Made by a program: the position numbers and the translations under genes | The notes under the pieces: model-generated | Databases searched by the model: none | What the model was told of the DNA's origin: nothing | Seen by the model: the letters and a program-made list of their open reading frames with translations, nothing else | Origin: Euglena gracilis | Lineage: Eukaryota; Euglenida; Euglenophyceae; Euglenales | Direction: 5' to 3' | NCBI GenBank assembly: GCA_039621445.1 | Contig: CP154955.1 | Coordinates: 31,638,542 to 31,702,541 of the forward strand | DNA length: 64,000 nt | In this document: piece after piece, positions 8,072 through 20,000 of the stretch | Numbering within the stretch: position 1 is the stretch's first letter | How the letters are laid out: each line of letters opens with the position of its first letter

Positions 8072-11000
8072 ATGCCTGGTGGAGGAACCATTCGCTTCTG
8101 GAGAGAGAAGCTCGAAGGGTACAAGAAGTACCATCAAATCGTCAAAACCATCAAGATGGTGACTTTGGCCAAGTATCGGCAGACGGTTGTTCGGACCAGA
8201 GTTCGTGACCAGACCCTTCGGTACACACGTAAGGCACTTGATGCAAAGACCCAAGATGACCAGGAGGTTATTGAAAAGAGTGAATGCCTCCTCTATGTCC
8301 CCATCACGACAAACCGTGGCTCATGTGGGGCTTTGAACACAAATATGGTGAGATATTTGCAAGAAGTTGAGAATCCGTATGCCAATTTCATCCTGTTCTC
8401 TTTTTTTTGACACCAACCGCAGCAAAATGACAATCATTTCAGTCGGCAAGAAAGCTTTGGATGCGATGACAAAGGTCTTCCAAGATACATACCGCAGGAC
8501 AATCCTGAATGACATGAAGCAAGCAATGAGCTTTCAGTTCGCCGCATATGTGCTCGAGCACATGAACACTGTGCCCTGGGATCGGTATTTTTTTCACCAA
8601 AAATTGTTTGGCCTTAATTTTTTACACAGGGCCCAAATTGTGTACAACCGCTACCACGGTGCTGCAAGCCAGAAACTTGCTATTTTCAACCTCCCCAAGT
8701 TTGAGGACTGGAAGCAGAAGTTGGAAGAGGACAGTGCAGGTGATGGAAAAATCGAGGAAGACGGACTTCTCCAGAGTCTCCCAATGAAGGTGCGTTTTCT
8801 GATTTAGTATGGGAAAATGGTGATGGAGTTTTTGGTGGTTGGTGGTTGCAGGCCAACCAATTACTGAATCCAAGGGGTTTGCATGGATTTTTTGGAACTG
8901 TTTCAGCATCCCACTGGAATTTTTTTGGAAGTCGGAAGGTTCGGGTTGTTGAAGGAGTGGGGTCAGAATTAGACCTAACTTTAGGCCTGACATTTGAGTT
9001 AGGCCGAAAGTTTGGCCGAAAGTTAGGCCTGACTCGTGACCCTAACTCTCTCCTTTGCCCAAAAAGTTCCGTTGTTCGAGACCGATGATGAAAATCTTGG
9101 TGGGGTTGCGAAAACCGATCTTTGGTAAATGCTGTTTTGCACGGCCCACGTGTAAATGCTGGGTGAATGCTGTTAACGATGCTGATCGACTGGTTGAAAA
9201 GTCGGACCAGTTGGTCGACAACCCAGAACCCCCGGGTCTACATCGTTGCATGACACCCCCTCCATTGGTCGACAAACCCCCGCGTCGTAAAAGGAATTTT
9301 GCTTAAAAAGGGGGGTGCTAGGTTACTGCAACCATCTTTTTGCCCCCCCCCGCCAAGTTATTCAGCCACTGCCAGGAGCAAGGGCCCCGCCAAGGGCTTC
9401 AATTTAGGTGGACATACTTGTGAGGGAAGGCAGAAAAGACCAGCATTGCAAAGTTCGCGTAATTTATAATTTACAAATTACACAATTTCAATTTACGGTG
9501 ACTTTCAATGATTTTACAGTAATTTCTGAAATGCTAATGTTAGCCAGGTTTGAATAGTGTTGAGCTCTTAATAAGCGCGCCCCCCCCCCTTCATTACCCC
9601 CCCCCCCCATATAAACCGGCCCCTTCATGGAGCTCTTTTGACTGAAATGCAAGGGTTTTGTGCTCGAAACGGGACAGGTCAAGGGGTCAAAAATCGCTCA
9701 TTCCAAAAAACTTCGTTTCGGGCAAAAAAATTTTCTATTTTTTTCGACTTTTTTCTCCCGGTTTCGACCCAAAGTCAATGGGTTGGCGGCCCAAAATGGG
9801 GCGCTGGCAGGTCCAAAAACGCTCATTTTCGGCTCAAAAACAAGTTTTCCGGATGGCCATCATGGGTCATGATGGCCATCAGGGGTCATGATGGCTATTA
9901 TGGGTCACGATGGCCATCATGGATCATGATGGGTCACGATGGCCATCTTGGGTCATAATGCGCATCATGGGTTATGATGGCCATCATGACCCATGGGTGT
10001 CATGATGGCCAAGATCAACATCATCATCATGACCCATGGGTGCCATGATGGCAGGCTTCTTTTTAAGACCTCTGGGGGGGGGGTCCCCCCACCCACCCAG
10101 GGTGGCGCGGGACCCCCCCAGGGGGGGGGGGGGCGGGGACCCCCCCCCCCAAAATCGGGCCCGTTAAAGGCAATTTCCAAAAATTTTCGGAGCTTCGCGC
10201 CGAAAAGGTATACCCGGCGCCTCCGGCGCGGGACCCCCCCCCCCCGGGGGGGTCTGCTGACTTAAAAAGAAGCCTGCATGATGGCCAAGATGGGCCGGGG
10301 GGTCGAAAAACGCCCATTTTCGGCTCGAAAACTCTTTTTCTGGGTCCGGGAGGCAAAAAAGCATGGTTTTGGGCAAAAATATTTTTTTTCGATTTTTTTC
10401 GACTTTTTGGGCCAAAATGTGTACAAAATGACCAAAATCAGCCGAAGAACGGCCTACGCAAACAGTTGCGGGAAATCAAAATACCGGTAGATGGGGCGTT
10501 CCAAGGGCTTCAAATTAGGTCTCCGGACATTTCCTTTGATTTGGCTTCATTTTGGAGATATTTTGAAACTTGACATTTTTTGGTCGAAATGGCAGAGTCC
10601 AAAGGGGGGGGGGTTAAAACGGGGGGCAGGCCGATCCTACCCAGTTTAGACCCCTTCGCGCGTGAATAACTCGGGTCTGGTGGGGAGTTGGGGGTCAAAC
10701 CCAGGTGATTCGGAAACTAGAAATCCAGTCGCTCTCAACTGAAAAAAAATTTTGGGAGCGGGGCCGGGATCATGGTGATAATCCGTCGGTTCCCGAGGTG
10801 GCCCCAAGTCGGTTCCCAAGGCGGCCCCGAGGGGGGGGAGGAGTCTTGAGTGACCCTGGCGCCGGAAAATTTTTTTGGGCCTAAAATGGCCTAAAGTAAC
10901 TGGAAAGTGGCCGTTTTTCTGAGTGGCCGACCCCCCCCCCCCGGGAGGGTGGTGACTGGCTGGTTTTTTGAAAATGAGTGACTGACTGGTTTTTAAAAAA

Positions 11001-14000
11001 GTGGAGTGACCCCCCCTCCCCCCCCCCCGGGGTCGGTAAGCAATTGTATGGTTTGGACCCCTTTGCGGCTGAATAACTCGGGCCTGGCGGGGAGTTAAGG
11101 GTCATATGGCGGTGATTCGGAAACTAGGAATCCAGTCGCTCGCGACTGAAAAAAAATGCCGGGAACGGAGCCGGGGTTATGGTGATAATCCGCGGTTTTC
11201 ACGGTCCACCCGGGGGCGGGGTGGGGGGAGGGGGGGTTCCACCCAGACAATTGCTTAAGCACTGTCCCACCCCCCCCCCCCCCCCCGGGGGGTGGGTGAC
11301 TGGTTTTTTCAGAGTGACTGACTGGTTTTGGGCCCGGCCCCCCTCCCCCCCGGGGGGGGGTCGGCCAGGAGTGGGCAAAAGTGGCTTGAGTGACCCCGGC
11401 GCCTAAAATGGCCTAAAGTGACTGGAAAGTGGCCGTTTTTCTGAGTGGCCGACCCCCCCCCCCCGGGGGGTAGTGACTGACTGGCTTCCCAAAAAAAAGT
11501 GACTGACTGGTTTTTAAAAAAGTGGAGTGACCCCCCCTCCCCCCCCCCGGGGGGTCGGTAAGCAATTGTATGGTTCCACCCCCCCTTTTCCCTGGTGGCA
11601 AGTTTGGCTCTTACTCCTGAAGAGATAAGAGCTCAGCGACCCCCCCCCCCTACCACCTTACCCCCCTAGGACAGAAGTAGCATGGCCAGTTTTTCGCACG
11701 GAGCCCAGAAATTGCGAGCGACTGGATCCCGGCTTTCCGAAACACCTGACCCTCAACTCCTCGCCGAAAATCCCACCTCAATGAAATTCAGAAAAAAAAA
11801 ATTAAAACCTATTTTCTGGGCCCGACGCCTGTCTTGAAATTCTACTGACATTAATGGATTTCAGCCTGAAATTGTTTGTGTCAGTCGATTTCCATTCAGG
11901 CGCCCGTTTATGTCAGTCGATTTCCATTCAGGCGCCCGTTTATGTCAGTCGATTTCCAGTCAGGCGCCCGTTTATGTCGGTCGATTTCCATTCCATTGAA
12001 ATCTGTTGCTGGTCAGATTGGGAATTTTTACTGACTTTTTGGACATTTTGGATCTCCCTTTTTTGAAGACATTTTTGGTCCTATGGGGTTGTGGAGGCGT
12101 TATGGACCAGAAAAAAACCAAATTTTGTGGTCAGGTGATCACAGCTGGCTGAACTTTGGATGGAACAGACGGAAGGACGGAGCTGAAGATTATCATTTTC
12201 TGGGACTTCAGAAAAAGCATTCGGCAAATTTGCCCTGAACCAGTTGTTATCACTGGTCATCTGAAAGAAAAGCTTTTGGGTGAGGAGTGATTTGGCCACG
12301 TTAAACCTATTTTCTGGGCTCGACGCCTGTATTGCAATTCTATTCTATTGCAAGGCTGTGTTCCTGGCAACATGGCTTTGGTCAAAATCTGTGTTTCTAA
12401 AAAAATGCAGAGTCTGCGTTTTAGGCACAGTTCTTGAGATAGAGATTGTTCTTGGCAAAATGGAAGAAAAAATGCATTCCGAAAAAATGCAGAGTCTGCG
12501 TTTAAGACACAGTTCTTGATGTAGAGATTGTTTCTTTCAAAATGGAAGAAAAGCTGCATTCCGAAAAAGGGAACAAAAGGTTGGGTCGACATTAACGGAT
12601 TTCAGGCTGACACCTAAAATGTCCCGAAACGGAACAAAAGGGCATTCAAAAAAGGACACAAAAGGTCGGTCGATTTCCAAGACATCGGAAACCGTTTATG
12701 TCAGTCGATTTCCATTCAGGCGCCCGTTAGTGTTGGTCGATTTCCATTCAGGCGCCCGTTAGTGTCGGTCGATTTCCATTCAGGCGCCCGTTAGTGTCGG
12801 TCGATTTCCATTCAGGCGCCCGTTAATGGGCCAAAAACCACTTTTTTGACCATATTTCCGTCCAGGCGGTTCAGTCGAATGAATATCAAGACAGGCGTCA
12901 GGCCCAGACAAAATAGGTTTTAGAAAAATCGACCGACACTAACAGATTCAGCAGGGGCGCCGGGCGGCTCGCTTCGCTCGCTCGCGCCCGGCGCCCCTGC
13001 TGAATCTGTTAGTGTCGGTCGATTTTTGTATAGAAACTGGGGGAGTTGGCAAATTCTACGCAGTTGGGACCCCTTGTCAGCTGAATAACTCATGAAAATC
13101 AAGAAACCAAAAAATAAACTCATTTCTGAATGTCTGGCAAGCATTTTCAGTCACTCACCCCTTTGGCCCGTATTCTGGCTCTTTTTTCAAAATGGCAATT
13201 TGTGGTGTTTTTGGGGTGTTTTGGAAACATCCATTTTTTACCCCAAAAACAGCCCTATATGGCCCCCAGAAAAATTGACCGGAAAATGGCCGTAACTCGG
13301 GCTGCACGAAGAGTTCGGGGAAAAGTAAAATTCAGTTGCCATCGCTGGATGTCTGATAAAAGAAACTTTCCATCAAGGGGTGTTTTGGAAACTGTTGAAA
13401 CAGACGGATACATCTTAATTCAGGAATTTCAGTTCCATTGGTCAAGAATTCGGGGAAATACAAATATTGCCAAAAATGCCCAAAATGGAACAAAAATTCA
13501 GAAAACAAAAAAAAGTTCAATTTCGAAAACCTATTTTCTGGGCCTTTGTTTGATTTTTTCGGATTTTTGTGTTTTTTTTCAGGCGGTTTATTTTTTTGTT
13601 TTGGCGGTTTATGTTTTTTATTGTTTTTTTGTCATTTTTTTGGTTTTTTTGGAGGGGTCGTTCCATTCAGAACCACCAAATCACAATTGATACAGACACA
13701 TCGAACATTAAAAAAAATCAACAACAAAAAAAAGGTCCTGAGGGTCAATTTGGCTAAAACCTATTTTCTGGGCTGAACCCTGGAATTCTACATTCATTTC
13801 ACTGTTTTTGTCATTCTAAAAAATTTTTCTGACTCAGAGTCTGTGATTTCCTCGAAACCTGTGTTTCTACGCCTTTTTGCGAAATTGCTCTTGCTGTCAT
13901 TAAGACAAATGTGACTTCACATTGTCTTTCAAATGGAGAAAAAAATGTGCACCTGACTCAGGTGACTGTGTTTTTAACAAAAACGGAACTGTTTCTTTTC

Positions 14001-17000
14001 TGGAATCAAGGAACCAGTTTCATCAGGTCATCTAAGAAAACTTTCAAATTCGCAAAAATTCAATTCAAATCAGGCGCCAACATGGCTCAAATTTCTCAGG
14101 CGATCCTGTGTTTCAGCTGACTCGTTTTTCTGCTCCCATTCAGGCGTCGACACAATTTTGTTGGATTTCTTTCACATGGTCGCCCGTTTCAGGCGTCAAT
14201 CAGTCCATTCAGGCTTCGATTTTCAAGACATCGCCGTTTATGTCAGTCAATTTCCATTCAGGCGCCTGTCGATTTCCATTCAGGCGCCCGTTTATGTCAG
14301 TCAATTTCCATTCAGGCGCCCGTTTGTGTCAGTCGATTTCCATTCAGGCGCCCGTTTATGTTAGTCGATTTCCATTCAGGCGCCGTTTATGTCAGTCAAT
14401 TTCCATTCAGGCGCCCGTTAATGGGCCAAAGATTTTTTTGACCATATTTCCGTCCAGGCGGTTCGGTCGAATGAATATCAAGACAGGCGTCAGGCCCAGA
14501 CAAAATAGGTTTTAGAAAAATCGACCGACACAAACAGATTCAGCTCCGTGCGGAAAATCGCGGATGACCAAATTGCGGATCCTGCCGATCTGGTCGGCCC
14601 GACCTATGGTCGGCCCGACCTGTGCGTATGGCTTATCGACCTGTGTGGGTCGGCCCGACCTGGTCGGTAGGAGAAACGCAATTATCCGCACTACCCCCCC
14701 CCCCTCTTCTGGAAATTTAAGCCCCCCTGAAAATTTTGTCCAAATCACCCCAAAACCAGGCAAAACCCACTTAAATGGCTCCAGAACCCCCCAATCGGGG
14801 TGAATATGCAAAAACTTGGGGGGAAAATGCCCAGTTTGGGCCACTTTTGGGAAAAACGAGAAAATGCCCACACAGATTTTGTTTTTGTTCAACACCAACC
14901 GCCCCCCGCCCCCCCCCCCCCCCCCCGCCCCTAATAACAAAATCCCTTCGCTGCCGGACCGTTTGGTGAGCATGCGCAATCAGACACCCATTGTCGGTGG
15001 GCGCCTTTGGCGCCCTCGGTCTTCCAGCGGGGGGGGTGGGGCGTACCGCCCCCCCCCCCCCGCACCCCCCCAAAATCCGTTCGTTACCGGACCGTTTTGT
15101 GAGCATGCGCAACCAGACACCCATTGCTGGAGGGCGCCCTTGGTCGCCTCGCGGGGGGGGGGGGGGCTGCCGCCCCCCCCCCCCCCCCCGCCCCCCCCGC
15201 CCCTAATAACAAAATCCCTTCGCTGCTGGACCGTTTGGTGAGCATGCGCAATCAGACACCCATTGTCGGAGGGCGCCTTTGGCGCCCTTGGCCGTCTAAC
15301 CTGGAGCCATTTAAGTGGGTTTTGACTGGTTTTGGGGTGATTTGGACAAAAGTTTTTTTCGGGGGGGGGGGGGGGGTTAAATTTCCAGAAGAGGGGGAGG
15401 GGTAGTGCGGATAATTGCGTTTCCTACCGACCAGGTCGGGCCGACCCACAATGGTCGGGCCGACCCACAATGGTCGGGCCGACCCACAATGGTCGGGCCG
15501 ACCCGCAATTTGGTCATCCGTGATTTTCCGACCGGGGCCAACAGATTCAGCAGGGGCGCCGGCGGCTTGCTCCGCTCGCTCGCGCCCGGCGCCCCTGCTG
15601 AATCTGTTAGTGTCGGTCGATTTTTGTATAGAAATCTGTTTAGGTCAGTCGAATTCCAAGACGGCGCACGTTATTGGACCTAAAACCACTTTTTTCGGCA
15701 ATATTTCCGTGCTGAAACTGTTGGTGTCGGTCTGTTTTTGTATGGAAATTGGCCGAAAAATAGCCATAACTCGAGCTGCACAAAGAGTGTGGAAAAAGCC
15801 CAATTGGAAGGGCATTCCAAGGGCTTGATTTTCAGTTGCCAGACATTTGCTTCCTTGTCAAGCTATCTTGATATCTCGGAAATGAAGCAAAATCAAAGGA
15901 ATGCCCGGGGACCCATAATAGAGCCATCGGAACGCTGTATCTAGCAATATTTTGATTTCCCAATTTCACTCCATGGCTGGAGTTATGGACATTTTAAGCC
16001 CGGTTTGCTCCAAACCTGTACTGCTGTGGCCTGTTTTGATTTGGCCATTTTTTTTAGCCATTTTTGGGTCATTTTGGGGTCAAAAATAATCGAAAATAAA
16101 ACAAACCTCCAAAATGGTGGCCGATCAATGGAAATCACTGGGGACGTGAAATAAAGCCCCTGGGATCCTCAATCGCCCCGTGTAGGCCACCAGGGCCAGC
16201 TGCCTGCTTGGGCTTAGGCCAGGCTGGGGCGGGCTGCCGGCCAGTCCGGGCCGCCGGGCTGCCGGCCAGTCCGGGCCGCCGGGCTGCCGGCTTGGCAGGG
16301 CCGGCTGCCACAAACCTCAATCTGCTGCAGCATGGCACCATCAGACACGTAAAGAGCGATGCACTGCACAAAACCTGGTGCCGACCCCCCCCCCCCGGGT
16401 TGGTTGGGGTCTGGACCGCCCCCGCCCCCCCTAGACGTTGGGAGGGAGGGTCCAGACCAGACCCCCCACACTTCCAAAAGAATCAAAATATTTTTTTCCG
16501 GGACACAGCTGGAAAGTGAGCAAAAAACATCTTTTTTTCCTCATTTTTCAGAATATTACCCATTTTTTGATGTTCTTTGATGTTTTCCAAATAAAAATGG
16601 TCAAAAATAAAAAAAAATGAGATTTTTCGGATTCATTTTGAAAGGATAATCAGGGATTTTTGAGCAATTTGGCCTGATTTCTGATTTCCGGCCTGTCACC
16701 CGTCCATAAAACCGATAATTTTCCCGCCCCCCTCCCCTCAGTTTCGAAGTGGAGGGGGGGTCCGACCCCCCCCCCTCCCCCCTCAAGGCTCTCACCCCAG
16801 ATTTTCATTACCCCCCCCCTAGTCGTATGACCACCCCTCATTTATGACCACCCCCCGGTCACAGGTTGCAGGTTATGGGGGTGTTATGACCCCCCCCCCC
16901 GGTCACAGGTTGCAGGAACCCGGTCATACGACTAGGGGGGGGTAAGTGCGCGCAGGAAAAAGTTTTCCTGCGCCGCGTGCTCCGCGGCACCGGAAATTTT

Positions 17001-20000
17001 GTAACCGCGTGCACCGCGGAAGATTTCTTTCCGTGCGCCGCGGCATAGCCATCCCACTTATCCCCTGTCCATGCTGCGACAAAAAAAGCATGCGCTGCGG
17101 GAACGTCATTGGTGCGCCGCAGGTGCATTATTGGTGCTGGTGCGCTAACAGTTACCGCGGGTGTGCCGTGACAAAAATTCGATTGTGCGCTGCGTCCACC
17201 GCGGCAATTTTTTTTTTTGCGCTGCGTAAACTTCGCCGCGGCGGACTAAATGAGAGTCTGCTCTCATCTATCCCTGCCCACCAGGCCTTCCCGTACAGCC
17301 CTGCCCGTGCCCCCACCCCCAAAGCGACTAAGAACAACCTGCCCTACCCCCTCCTCTTCGGACAGTCACCATGGGTGGAGTTTTTGTCATCATGAGCACC
17401 CCCTGGTTCATGGCTTGGGAATTCTGCTCACAGCCCCAGTCTGGGACGCAATTTTTGTCCCCTGCAGTCCCAAAAGTGGCCATTTTTGGAGCTCACAACT
17501 CTGGCCGCGAACAGGGGGGGGTCGATTTTTACACATATTCTCAACCACCTTCTTCGCGTCGTGACAGCACAAGCTTGATTTTCCCACTTCAGTTTGGACA
17601 CACTCACACCAACACCAACACCAACACCCCCCAGTGATGGTTTGGACAGCGGTGTCTTCACCCAAACTTCCCGCATCAGCACCCAGCCAACTGGCGGGAG
17701 TGCGCCCAAAAAGTGCAGCCCACAGAGGGGGCACCTCATGGGGAGGGCGGAGGGTGGCAGAAAGTATTTCCTGTGGTGGTAAACAGGGTCCACTGCAGGT
17801 GACATCGGTACCCGTCGGCACGCAGTGGAGCACCTCTTGGGAACGAAATCGAACAGCAACAGAAACACCAGCAGCAGCTCCAGCAAGAAAGGGGAGCCAA
17901 AAACCCAAGGGAGAGGGGAAGGGCAAGGAAAACGGAAGTCCCAGAGAATACGGAGTCGGACAATTATTGGGGGTTGGTCCGAAGAAAGGGCCAGAAACGA
18001 AATGAAATGCAGCGCCGGCCCTAAAACCAGATAGAAACCAAAGTGCATCTAACGGAGGGGGGGTTCGACTGGCTGCTCTGGTGACAAAAAGTCACAACCA
18101 GTTGAACCAGTTGTCCACCGACTTTGCCACTCCATCCCCACCCCCTGCCCCCGAGGTTTTTACAAAGACGGTTTTTTTTGAAAGTGGGAAGAGCGTGGCA
18201 GGCCTGACACCCAAAGTCCACCTGTTTGACCATTTTTCTCATTGCAGACTGCCTTGGGAGAACTTGAAGAAGCCATGCATACGTGCGATTTGGGGACCAG
18301 TTGTTTTTTTGCAGAATAAATTCAAAGGAATTTCACCAAAAAAAATGCAATTTGTTTGCATGTTGCAGGCAGAAACATCTTACTACATTGAAATATTTGA
18401 GGTCGCCAGTGCTTTGGTTTCAGTTGTTTCACAGAAGAAAAGAATCTGCAATGTTTGACAATTTTTACAATGCGTATATCATTGTCCAGTCTTTGCCTTC
18501 TTTGTTTCGAGGAGCACATGTGCTTGCCAGTGACGGCGGTAGAAGATTTCTACAACTTCCACTCCTGCCTGGCCGTTTTGAATGCAGTTTCTGAAAATGA
18601 ACTCTCTGAGTACGCAGCCCGCATTGTCGCCGTGGAAAACCAGCTTGGCAACATCACAGGTGTGTTCGCATGGTATTTTCAGGGGGTCCCAGCAAATGTG
18701 GAATCCTAAGTTTTGGTTACCTAGCCTCCGAGGAGCCTCCGCGGAGCCTGGTTACCTTGGAGCCTCCGCGGAGCCTGGTTACCTTGGAGCCTCCGAGGAG
18801 CCTCCGCGGAGGCTCCTCGGAGGTAACCACTGTTGTACATAGGCCATGTCTGGTATCGCACCGCTTTACCGTTTACCCGTTTACTGTATACGCCATGTCA
18901 AACTTGTTGAAAACCAAAAATATATCTGCAACAAAAACGCCATGTCCTCCTAATTTTTATTTTTACCATTTAACCGTTTGCCTTTTACGCCATGTCCGCC
19001 AAACCAGGGCAGTCTTTGGGGGACAGGAAAGTTTTTTTTTAATTTTCTTAAGCACCGCCCCTCTTTCGGCCAAAGGGCCGACCAAGGGCAGGACTGGGAC
19101 TTGAACGGGGTCCAAAATTAAAACGTCCAAAAAAAGACACACTTTTTGATGATTTGGGTGGATTGGTCGATGGTCACAGGATGCCAATAATCAGTTTTTC
19201 CCCCTGATATCGACCTGTTGTCGCCGAAATTTCTTTGCCCATTTTCCTGTATTTTTTATTGAGTGTGGGACGGCAGAATTTTGTTTTTTTATTTCTTTAA
19301 GGACCGCCCTGCGCCAAACTGGTTGAAAACTATTTATCCATTTGCCTCCTTATTTTGCATTTAGCGTTTACCCGTTCGCTATATAATGCCATGTCTGCCA
19401 ATCTTGTTGAAAACCATTCATCCATTTGCCACAAAAACGCCATGTCTGATTTTGCTTTTACCGTTCCATTTTCTGTTTTCGCCATGTCCGCCAAACTTGT
19501 TGAAACCAAAAATCCATTTGCAACAAAAACGCCATGTCCGCCTTATTTGCTTTTACCGTTTACCCGTTTGCTATTTACGTCATGTCCGCCAAACTTTGTC
19601 CACACAAAGGGATGTTGTTATTGGGGAGCGGGGGAGGGGGTGGGGGGAGGGGGGGTCCGGGGGGGAGGGGGGCGGGGGGGGGGAGGGGGCCGCAGGCCCC
19701 CTCCCCCCGCCCCCTTCCCCCCTCCCCCTCCCCCCCGCCCCCCCCCCGCCGGCCACAGCCAAATGGACACCACTTTGGGTTTCACCTGGCCTTTATTTGC
19801 AACATCACATCCATGCTGACGTGCAGTTTGTCTACCACCTCCCCCCCACGTGACTGTTCGTTCACATGGTTGAAGATTCTTTAGTCCAATTCAGGATTAA
19901 AAGTTGCGGCAAATCCCAATGGGATCACAATCTCAGGCACAATTCTGGCGTCTGGATAATTCAGGTAAAATCCTGGCTGAATAAATTCATTTTCCGTTTC

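Larger units (their letters stand above)
8790..18247 (+). other. Giant intron 3 of the gamma-subunit gene (9,458 bp)
   Basis: Donor AAG|GTGCGT and acceptor TTTTTCTCATTGCAG|ACT in matching phase 0. No independent gene is convincing inside. Content is layered repeats: TCATGATGGCCATCA arrays, G/C homopolymer blocks, TTCCATTCAGGCGCCCGT dispersed repeats, long hairpins and inverted-repeat elements listed separately. Stretches 8.8-9.8, 15.7-16.2 and 17.3-18.2 kb are comparatively unique but hold no gene I can support. Confidence 0.85.

Noticed and set aside
9856-10050. CRISPR-like array
   Set aside because: Units are directly adjacent with no unique spacers and the window is eukaryotic; it is a degenerate tandem repeat.
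17408-18048. Minus-strand gene inside intron 3
   Set aside because: Overlapping frames of 170-206 codons lack conserved motifs, start context or splice support; composition alone can explain them.
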